A stretch of DNA of 5,010 nucleotides from assembly GCA_014804385.1 (NCBI GenBank), contig JAAUZW010000043.1, positions 16,088 through 21,097 on the forward strand. The letters are read 5' to 3'. The translations under genes and the position numbers were made by a program. The notes under the pieces were generated by a model that was not told the DNA's origin, did no database searches, and saw only the letters and a list, made by a program, of their open reading frames with translations. This DNA is from Lachnospiraceae bacterium (lineage in GTDB: Bacteria > Bacillota > Clostridia > Lachnospirales > Lachnospiraceae). Of this stretch, positions 1 through 5,010 are shown piece after piece (the stretch's first letter is position 1; each line of letters begins with the position of its first letter).

Positions 1-2238
1 GAAACGGGTATGCGCATCGTGGCGCCGGAGAGAAAGATCTTAAACAGAGGAGACGCCCAGAATATTACGACGATCACGATTGATTTTATCGCGTTTGCCA
101 AGAACAATATTCTGGTGAAGGCAAGACATTATGAGGCCTACGAAGACAGGGAAGCAAGATTTGACTTAGCTGGTCAAATTGCACCTTTTTCTGTAAATAT
201 CACAGAGGACGAGGCTGTCATGACAAGCGGTGCCGTGACGGTGCGCTTTAACAGGCAGGAGGGTACCTATCGGTTCGAGGCGGACGGAAAAGTCATAACG
301 GAATGCGGCTTCCGCAATCTGGGTTATATCCGCTGGAACAAACAGCCCAGCACCATGTTTCCGAGAGAGAATTATCTTTCTGAACGCCATGAACCTTACA
401 TGGTCACGGAGCTGTCCCTGAAAGCGGGCGAGCGGGTTTACGGCCTGGGTGAGCAGTTTACCGCTTTCGCAAAGAATGGCCAGGTGGTGGATATGTGGAA
501 CGAGGACGGCGGAACTTCCTCTCAGGTTTCCTATAAGAATGTTCCTTTCTATATGACCAACGAGGGGTACGGTATCTTCGTGGATCACACCACGCCGGTT
601 TCTTTCGAGGTGGCCAGTGAGAAGGTGGAGTATGTGGGATTTTCCGTGCCGGGAGAGGAGCTGCGCTATCACTTTATCTATGGGCCAAGCCCCAAGGAGG
701 TTTTGGTCCGGTATACGGATATGACAGGGAAGCCCGCCCTGCCGCCGGCCTGGAGTTTTGGCTTGTGGCTGACGACTTCCTTCACCACGAAATACGATGA
801 GCAGACTACTAGCTCCTTTATTGACGGTATGGCTGAGAGAGAGATTCCGTTGCGGGTATTCCATTTCGACTGTTATTGGATGAAGGCGCTGCACTGGTGT
901 GATTTTGAGTGGGATGATCAGACCTTCTCCGATGTGAAAGCTATGATGACCCGCTATAAGCAGGAGAAGGGATTACAGATCTGTGTCTGGATCAATCCCT
1001 ATATTGCACAGGGAACGCCCTTCTTTAAGGAAGGAATGGAGAAGGGGTATTTTGTGATGCGCGCAGACGGCCGGGGTGCCAAGCAGATCGATTTCTGGAA
1101 TCCGGGGATCGCACTGGTAGATTTTACTAATCCGGCTGCAAAGAAATGGTATCAGGATAAGCTGAGAACTTTATTGGATCTGGGTGTGGACTGCTTTAAG
1201 ACTGATTTCGGCGAGCGCATTCCCATCGATGTGGCATATCACGACGGGGCGGATCCATTAAGCATGCACAATTATTATACTTTCCTCTATAATCAGGCAG
1301 TATTTGAACTGTTAAAGGAAGTGAAAGGCGAGGGAGAGGCGGTGCTCTTTGCCAGAAGCACCACTGCAGGAGGACAGCAGTTTCCGGTGCACTGGGGCGG
1401 CGACTGTTCCGCTTCTTACCCGTCTATGGCGGAGACATTGCGGGGCGGTTTGAGCTTTGCCATGAGCGGCTTCTCCTTCTGGAGTCATGACATCTCCGGT
1501 TTTGAGAAGACGGCTTCACCCGATATTTACAAGAGATGGGTGCAGTTCGGCATCTTTTCTTCCCACAGCAGGCTGCACGGTTCCCAGAGTTACAGAGTGC
1601 CGTGGCTGTTTGATGAGGAGGCTTGCGATGTAGTCAGATATTTTGTCAATCTCAAATGTCGCCTGATGCCCTATCTTTACAGACAGGCGGTATATTCCCA
1701 CGAGACGGGCATTCCCATGATGCGGCCTATGGTCTTGGAGTTTCCGGAAGAGCCGGGCATGAAAGATCTGGATATGCAGTACATGTTGGGTGATTCGCTT
1801 CTGGTTGCGCCGATTTTCCGTGAGGACGGTGTGGGAGAGTATTATCTGCCGGAGGGCAGGTGGACGCATCTTCTAAGTGGCGAGGAGCGGGAAGGCGGAC
1901 GGTGGTACCGTGAGACTTACGATTATTTCTCGCTGCCGGTCTTTGTGCGGGAGAATACCCTCTTAGCCAAGGGCAGTAATGAAACACTGCCGGACTATGA
2001 TTATACGGAAGGCCTGGAACTGCATCTGTACGCTCTTTCGGATGGCGCGGAGGCAGTCTGTGAAATTACTGACTTAACTGGTCAAATTGCGATGCGGGCA
2101 AAGGCTTCACGCAGGGGAGAAGCGATTACTTTTGAAACAGACTGTCCGGAGAAAAAACCGACTCTTGTGATGCACGGCATGGAAGAAGTTTCCCGGGTGG
2201 AAGGCGACGTGAAGGTCGTGAGAAAGCCAGCGCCGTGA
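1..2238 (+). CDS. yicI: Alpha-xylosidase, glycoside hydrolase family 31 (YicI type), 5'-partial
   Basis: This retaining exo-enzyme removes alpha-linked xylose from the non-reducing end of xyloglucan oligosaccharides such as isoprimeverose. No signal peptide is visible, but the N-terminus is missing; YicI relatives are cytoplasmic. Numbering from the ATG at 10, an N-terminal beta domain (to about 220, with YGLGEQF 144-150) precedes a (beta/alpha)8 barrel containing HFDCYWMK (285-292) and WINPYI (327-332). KTDFGERIP carries the nucleophile Asp399 and HWGGDC the acid/base Asp465. Their 66-residue spacing equals that of E. coli YicI Asp416/Asp482 (recalled). C-terminal beta domains follow. The frame is open to base 1, and the first visible residues align about 30 residues into YicI (772 aa). 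The ATG at 10 also has no Shine-Dalgarno site, so I take it as internal and the gene as cut by the window edge. Family assignment is very secure; the natural substrate is inferred. Confidence 0.95.
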   Translation, partial: ETGMRIVAPERKILNRGDAQNITTITIDFIAFAKNNILVKARHYEAYEDREARFDLAGQIAPFSVNITEDEAVMTSGAVTVRFNRQEGTYRFEADGKVITECGFRNLGYIRWNKQPSTMFPRENYLSERHEPYMVTELSLKAGERVYGLGEQFTAFAKNGQVVDMWNEDGGTSSQVSYKNVPFYMTNEGYGIFVDHTTPVSFEVASEKVEYVGFSVPGEELRYHFIYGPSPKEVLVRYTDMTGKPALPPAWSFGLWLTTSFTTKYDEQTTSSFIDGMAEREIPLRVFHFDCYWMKALHWCDFEWDDQTFSDVKAMMTRYKQEKGLQICVWINPYIAQGTPFFKEGMEKGYFVMRADGRGAKQIDFWNPGIALVDFTNPAAKKWYQDKLRTLLDLGVDCFKTDFGERIPIDVAYHDGADPLSMHNYYTFLYNQAVFELLKEVKGEGEAVLFARSTTAGGQQFPVHWGGDCSASYPSMAETLRGGLSFAMSGFSFWSHDISGFEKTASPDIYKRWVQFGIFSSHSRLHGSQSYRVPWLFDEEACDVVRYFVNLKCRLMPYLYRQAVYSHETGIPMMRPMVLEFPEEPGMKDLDMQYMLGDSLLVAPIFREDGVGEYYLPEGRWTHLLSGEEREGGRWYRETYDYFSLPVFVRENTLLAKGSNETLPDYDYTEGLELHLYALSDGAEAVCEITDLTGQIAMRAKASRRGEAITFETDCPEKKPTLVMHGMEEVSRVEGDVKVVRKPAP
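163..182 (+). repeat. Copy 1 of a 20-base direct repeat inside the alpha-xylosidase gene
   Basis: The bases GACTTAGCTGGTCAAATTGC recur at 2071-2090 with one mismatch (G to A at the seventh base). Both copies are read in the same frame and encode DLAGQIA here and DLTGQIA there. This copy has TTGAC and GTCAA arms (162-166 and 174-178) around a 7-base spacer, giving an imperfect inverted repeat. The codons TTA, GGT, CAA and ATT are more AT-rich than those of the surrounding gene. Whether this is a protein motif, a DNA site or chance cannot be decided from one gene. Confidence 0.5.
2071..2090 (+). repeat. Copy 2 of a 20-base direct repeat inside the alpha-xylosidase gene
   Basis: Nineteen of 20 bases match copy 1 at 163-182, which lies 1,908 bases upstream. 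It encodes DLTGQIA in the distal C-terminal beta domain, whereas copy 1 lies in the N-terminal beta domain. The inverted-repeat arms are weaker here because the left arm reads CTGAC. No third copy was seen in the window. Confidence 0.5.
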
Positions 2239-2247
2239 GGCAGTCAT

Positions 2248-3345
2248 TCACTCTGTGCAGTTTGTTTTGGCTGTTGAGGAAGGATAGGAGGCGAGCAGCG
2301 TCTTAAAATCTTCTCTGTCTCTCAGGAAATCGTAACCGGGATCGCGCTCCAGATCAGATTTCAGTATCTGCGACAAAAACTCCGGGTGGGCAGACTTTTC
2401 GGGCGGATCTTTACGGATGCGGCAAAAGAGCGGAGAAGATGCCATATCCCAGGGCGATTGCGAAGCTTGAAGCAGGTTTTTCAGCAGGCGGATCGTCTCG
2501 TCAGCGTCTTGCTTTCTAACGGCAATCTGCAGGGATGCCACATAGGCGTTGTAGGGCCACAGGTCAAAGAGCGGTGTCATCCGGGCGGTCTTGTCCGCAA
2601 TGCGTTCTGCGGCCTGCATTTCTCCCGCGGAGACCTCTGCATCTACCAGCTTGTAGAGGAGGAGCTGTGTTCTGTTCAGGGAGGAGAGGAGCATGCGCTG
2701 CAGATCTTCGGCAGCTTTTTCAGGCTGTCCCTGCTCCTCATAGAGGAGGACCTGCAAAAGAGCCTTGTCCGCAACAGACTGCATGATATCCTCCTTGTCA
2801 GGCATCCGATTCAGGATTGTCTGCGCTTCGTCGTATCTGCCCGCTCGGATCAGGCGGCTGGCCGTCATATAATATGCGCTGTTTCGCACCTTATCATCGT
2901 CGCTCGCGGAGAGACGCTCATACCATGCGGTGAGTGTCTCCTCGTAAGGACGCCGCTCGTCTGCAGAAGGCTCTGTGAATAGGAGCAGACTGTCAAGTAG
3001 CAGCGTGAGACTGTGCAGCAGGGTTTCATTATGGGGGTATTCGTGGATTTTCTCCGCCGCTTCCAGAAACCCTTCCGCAAAGCTTTTTTCTCTGACCAGA
3101 GTGGTGATTCTTTCGCAAAAGTGATGAATTTCCTGTTCGGTCATATCCTCAGTAAAGCAAAGAAGCGTGTTTATGTCGGTTTTTAACAGGCGCGCGAGAG
3201 GCGATAGCAGGGAGATGTCAGGGCTGGTGAGGCCATTTTCCCACTTACTGACCGCAGCGGTCGAAACATTTAGATAGGCGGCTACCTGCTCCTGTGTCAG
3301 GCCGAGTTCTTTTCTTTTTTCATGTATGATCTGATGGATTGCCAT
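2248..3345 (-). CDS. XRE-family HTH transcriptional regulator with helical TPR-like C-terminal region
   Basis: This 365-residue cytoplasmic protein is a predicted DNA-binding regulator. Residues 1-62 form a Cro/C1-type HTH, with LTQEQVAAYLNVS as the first helix and turn and TAAVSKWENG (29-38) as the recognition helix region. Residues about 85-357 are almost entirely helical. They include TPR-like units such as YYMTASRLIRAGRYDEAQTIL (from 158) and a second from about 193 ending QGQPEKAAEDL, and the tail contains LERDPGYDFLRDREDF. I chose the ATG at 3345 because AAGGAAGG lies 9 bases before it and the HTH begins at once. The frame stays open far upstream, but that stretch is AT-rich and carries promoter-like sequence. 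This architecture is common in Clostridia, where the helical part may bind a peptide or protein; the ligand and targets are unknown. It appears monocistronic and convergent with the xylosidase gene, with a palindromic site in its promoter that suggests autoregulation. Confidence 0.88.
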   Translation of the reverse strand: MAIHQIIHEKRKELGLTQEQVAAYLNVSTAAVSKWENGLTSPDISLLSPLARLLKTDINTLLCFTEDMTEQEIHHFCERITTLVREKSFAEGFLEAAEKIHEYPHNETLLHSLTLLLDSLLLFTEPSADERRPYEETLTAWYERLSASDDDKVRNSAYYMTASRLIRAGRYDEAQTILNRMPDKEDIMQSVADKALLQVLLYEEQGQPEKAAEDLQRMLLSSLNRTQLLLYKLVDAEVSAGEMQAAERIADKTARMTPLFDLWPYNAYVASLQIAVRKQDADETIRLLKNLLQASQSPWDMASSPLFCRIRKDPPEKSAHPEFLSQILKSDLERDPGYDFLRDREDFKTLLASYPSSTAKTNCTE

Positions 3346-3354
3346 GTTATGCCG

Positions 3355-3362
3355 CCTTCCTT
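3355..3362 (-). promoter_or_regulatory. Shine-Dalgarno site of the XRE regulator (decides its start)
   Basis: On the minus strand this reads AAGGAAGG, 9 bases before the ATG at 3345. It supports starting the regulator at the MAIHQ methionine instead of farther upstream in the same open frame. Confidence 0.75.
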
Positions 3363-3412
3363 TTACAATGGTTCTATTTTGGATGATGTGTTTCGCAAAG
3401 CTCTGTGCATAT

Positions 3413-3441
3413 TTTATAGTAACTTGATTGTAGCATGCTAA
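3413..3441 (-). promoter_or_regulatory. Candidate sigma-A promoter of the XRE regulator
   Basis: On the minus strand TTAGCA (3441-3436, 4 of 6 bases to the -35 consensus) and TATAAA (3418-3413, 5 of 6) are separated by exactly 17 bases. Transcription would begin near 3406, giving a leader of about 60 bases. A second overlapping candidate, TTGTAG-17-TACAAT, lies at 3455-3427. The -35 element of the first candidate overlaps the palindrome TAGCATGCTA at 3431-3440, so a protein bound there would block polymerase. Assignment is by consensus matching only. Confidence 0.5.
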
Positions 3442-3456
3442 AAAATCCGCTACAAT
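3427..3456. promoter_or_regulatory. Nested palindromes, likely operator of the XRE regulator
   Basis: ATTGTAGC (3427-3434) and GCTACAAT (3449-3456) form a perfect 8-base inverted repeat around a 14-base spacer. The 10-base perfect palindrome TAGCATGCTA (3431-3440) overlaps the left arm. In all there are three GCTA/TAGC half-sites, at 3431-3434, 3437-3440 and 3449-3452. The element sits about 80-110 bases before the start of an HTH gene and overlaps its promoter candidates. XRE regulators commonly bind dyad operators and repress themselves, so I infer an autoregulatory operator; binding by this protein is unproven. Confidence 0.5.
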
Positions 3457-3522
3457 GGAAAGTATGTTAAGTTGTGGGAAAATAATGTAACCGGAAGTTA
3501 AGAATGGATGTAATTGTGAGTA

Positions 3523-3568
3523 AAGGAGCAGAAGGATGACCGAATAAGTCAAACCCTTCTGCCTCCTT
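3523..3568 (-). terminator. Hairpin after asnA, probable terminator
   Basis: On the minus strand AAGGAGGCAGAAGG (3568-3555) pairs with CCTTCTGCTCCTT (3535-3523): 13 base pairs with a single bulged G. An inner TGAC/GTCA pair (3551-3548 with 3540-3537) extends the stem and leaves a loop of about 7 bases. It begins 30 bases past the asnA stop, where a terminator is expected. The following T-run is short (TTTAC), so intrinsic termination may be inefficient. The same arm contains AAGGAGG, which resembles a Shine-Dalgarno site. Confidence 0.55.
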
Positions 3569-3598
3569 GTATATTTATAGAAGAAATTGCCACGATTT

Positions 3599-4609
3599 TT
3601 AGAGCAGCTGTATCCCGTTTTCCAGAGCTTCCTTGACCACAGCCTCCGGCCAGAGGGAACACTGCACCTCACCGATATGGGCCTTGCGCAGGAAGAACAT
3701 ACAGATGCGGGACTGACCGATACCGCCGCCGATGGTGAAGGGCAGGGTCTCATCGATGATGCCTTTCTGGAAGGGCAGCTTAGCCCGCTCCGGACAGCCC
3801 GCCTTATCCAACTGGGACAAAAGCGCATCCTTATCAACGCGGATACCCATGGAAGATAATTCCAGCGCGATGTCGAGCACGGGATAGTACACCAGAATAT
3901 CTGCATTTAGAGCCCAGTCGTCATAGTCCGGCGCACGGCCGTCGTGCTTGACGCCGGATGCTAGAAGATCGCCGATCTGCATCAGGCAGACCGCGCCTTT
4001 TTCTCTGGTGATCAGGTATTCCCGCTCCTTCGGCGTATTGCCCGGATAACGATCCTCCAAGGCCTGCGTAGTGATAAAGTAGATGTCGTGGGGCAGGATC
4101 TCATCTATGTAATCATACTGGATCGCCATGTATTTTTCTGTTTTTCTGAGAACCTTGTAGACCGTCCGCACGGTTTCTTCCAGAAATTCTATACAGCGTT
4201 CTTCACGAGAGATGATCTTCTCCCAATCCCACTGATCCACATAAATAGAATGGATGTTGTCTGTGACCTCATCTCTGCGGACAGCACTCATGTCCGTGTA
4301 GAGTCCTTCGCCATGGGAAAAACCGTACTCGGCAAGTGCCATGCGCTTCCATTTCGCCAGGGAGTGCACGATCTCAGCCGGAGCGTCATCCTGTTCCTTG
4401 ATACCGAAGGTGACAGGCCGTTCCACGCCGTTCAGGTTGTCGTTCAGGCCTGAGTTCGGGTCCACGAACAGGGGAGCCGAGACCCTGAGAAGGTGAAGCT
4501 TTTCTGCTAACAGGTTTTGAAAAAAGTCTTTTACCGTCTTGATGCCGACCTGTGTATCGTAGAGATTCAGGGCGGATTCATAGTCTTTGGGAATAAGTAA
4601 ATGTTCCAT
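3599..4609 (-). CDS. asnA: Aspartate--ammonia ligase (ammonia-dependent asparagine synthetase A)
   Basis: AsnA converts L-aspartate, ATP and ammonia to L-asparagine, AMP and pyrophosphate in the cytoplasm. Unlike AsnB it uses free ammonia and has no glutaminase domain. The fold is that of class II aminoacyl-tRNA synthetases and the enzyme is a homodimer. The 336 residues match the family length (330 in E. coli) and cover both ends. Conserved blocks, in order, are SAPLFVDPNSGLNDNLNG (44-61), IYVDQWDWE (122-130), RAPDYDDW (225-232), ELSSMGIRVD (250-259) and the motif-3-like GGGIGQSR (294-301), whose Arg301 is expected to contact ATP. The ATG at 4609 is preceded by GAGG at 5 bases spacing, and the protein starts MEHLLIPKDY as homologues do. 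It appears to be a single gene with its own promoter candidate and a hairpin after its stop. The leader is too short for a T-box. No lesion was seen. Confidence 0.97.
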   Translation of the reverse strand: MEHLLIPKDYESALNLYDTQVGIKTVKDFFQNLLAEKLHLLRVSAPLFVDPNSGLNDNLNGVERPVTFGIKEQDDAPAEIVHSLAKWKRMALAEYGFSHGEGLYTDMSAVRRDEVTDNIHSIYVDQWDWEKIISREERCIEFLEETVRTVYKVLRKTEKYMAIQYDYIDEILPHDIYFITTQALEDRYPGNTPKEREYLITREKGAVCLMQIGDLLASGVKHDGRAPDYDDWALNADILVYYPVLDIALELSSMGIRVDKDALLSQLDKAGCPERAKLPFQKGIIDETLPFTIGGGIGQSRICMFFLRKAHIGEVQCSLWPEAVVKEALENGIQLL

Positions 4610-4640
4610 AGATAACCTCGCTTTTTATTTTTCTGATACT

Positions 4641-4669
4641 ATTTAACCGCTTTTTGGGAGAGAAGTCAA
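4641..4669 (-). promoter_or_regulatory. Candidate sigma-A promoter of asnA
   Basis: On the minus strand TTGACT (4669-4664, 5 of 6 bases to consensus) and TTAAAT (4646-4641, 4 of 6) are spaced by 17 bases. Transcription would begin about 25 bases before the asnA ATG at 4609, leaving a very short leader. The -35 element overlaps the stop codon of the broken acetyltransferase gene, so asnA should not depend on transcription of that gene. Prediction from consensus only. Confidence 0.55.
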
Positions 4670-5009
4670 TAACTCGGATGAAAAGAGGGGCTTTCCATCT
4701 TCACAATAAACTCCGTCGTCCCCGGCTCCAACTGCCGTTCTTTCGTCAGGACAAACCCATGCCTTTCATAAAACCGGATCGCTCCGGTGTTTTTTTCTAA
4801 TACATAAAGAGATTTCGCCTCGCATTTTTGAATCGCAAAGTCGATCAGACTGGCACCAATTCCCTGATTTTGAAAAAAAGAAATCCACGTAGAGTTTCTG
4901 GATCCAGCCGTTTTCCACATGGAGTACGCCTTTTACAAATTCATCGTCATATACCCAGATTGATTCCGGTCGATGCGTCCGCCGGGGTCGCTTTTCTGAT
5001 GTGATTCAT
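4666..5009 (-). pseudogene. GNAT-family N-acetyltransferase, frameshifted and internally deleted
   Basis: GNAT proteins transfer acetyl from acetyl-CoA to an amine; the substrate of this one is unknown. Three segments of one such protein appear in three frames. The start MNHIRKATPADAS (ATG at 5009) is in the first. The middle, PESIWVYDDEFVKGVLH and on to KLYVDFFF (about 4969-4873), is in the second. The C-terminal part FFQNQGIGASLIDFA, ending EFIVKMESPSFHPSY, is in the third. The acetyl-CoA loop is visible as QNQGIG and the late ALEKNT-type helix as VLEKNTGAIRFYERHGF. The first switch, near 4965-4973, lies where relatives carry about 40 further residues (recalled), so an internal deletion is inferred. 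The second is at a run of seven A on the plus strand (4873-4879); six would restore the frame. An intact relative is about 145 residues. The 84-residue open frame beginning at 4920 is only the C-terminal half and is unlikely to be a gene. Confidence 0.8.
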
Positions 5010-5010
5010 G

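Noticed and set aside
166..894. A 242-codon minus-strand open frame antisense to the xylosidase
   Set aside because: It lies wholly opposite conserved GH31 sequence, shows no recognisable domain and lacks a convincing ribosome site.
1516..1987. Two minus-strand open frames opposite the 3' half of the xylosidase
   Set aside because: Their composition (rich in His, Arg, Pro) is typical of antisense reading of a coding gene; no domain is seen.
2386..2982. A 198-codon plus-strand open frame, plus a shorter one at 2535-2786
   Set aside because: Both are antisense to the XRE regulator, whose HTH and TPR-like protein explains the sequence; they are Cys/Arg-rich and match nothing I recognise.
2865..3080. 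A 71-codon minus-strand open frame within the XRE gene
   Set aside because: It is an alternate frame of the regulator's helical region with no own start signals.
3511..3545. Tiny plus-strand open frames in the intergenic region, including an ATG ACC GAA TAA after GGAGCAGAAGG
   Set aside because: They are 3 to about 11 codons long and lie in the hairpin arm; there is no evidence of translation.
3587..3859. Plus-strand open frame opposite the 3' end of asnA
   Set aside because: Fully explained as the shadow of the highly conserved AsnA C-terminus.
4088..4453. A 121-codon plus-strand open frame opposite asnA
   Set aside because: Antisense shadow of conserved AsnA motifs, with no domain or ribosome site.
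1..5010. CRISPR array, insertion sequence, tRNA, rRNA or prophage attachment site
   Set aside because: I saw no regularly spaced repeats, transposase motifs, cloverleaf-like sequence or flanking att repeats.

Overview
The window reads like ordinary chromosomal DNA from a gut-type Clostridia bacterium, most likely Lachnospiraceae. This is inferred from balanced base composition, purine-rich Shine-Dalgarno sites, and the style of the proteins: a YicI-type alpha-xylosidase, an XRE regulator with a long helical tail, AsnA, and a small GNAT protein. The species cannot be named from the sequence alone.

Layout, left to right. (1) 1-2238, plus strand: a GH31 alpha-xylosidase lacking about its first 30 codons at the left edge. 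(2) 2248-3345, minus strand: an XRE-type DNA-binding regulator with a TPR-like helical tail. It converges on the xylosidase with only 9 bases between stop codons. (3) 3346-3598: a 253-base intergenic region. It holds the regulator's Shine-Dalgarno site, two overlapping promoter candidates lying on nested palindromes (a likely autoregulatory operator), and a strong hairpin just after asnA. (4) 3599-4609, minus strand: a complete ammonia-dependent asparagine synthetase, asnA. (5) 4610-4665: a short leader; the candidate asnA promoter at 4641-4669 reaches into the end of the next gene. (6) 4666-5009, minus strand: a broken GNAT acetyltransferase whose three surviving segments lie in three different frames, which indicates an internal deletion plus a one-base homopolymer shift.

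The genes do not form one evident pathway. The xylosidase releases xylose from xyloglucan-type oligosaccharides and probably belongs to a sugar-use locus extending to the left. AsnA is a housekeeping amino-acid enzyme with its own promoter candidate. The XRE regulator appears to be transcribed alone and may control itself. I saw no mobile element, CRISPR array, RNA gene or convincing new multi-gene system. The items most worth a second look are the symmetric promoter/operator before the regulator, the GNAT pseudogene, and a near-exact 20-base repeat inside the xylosidase gene.
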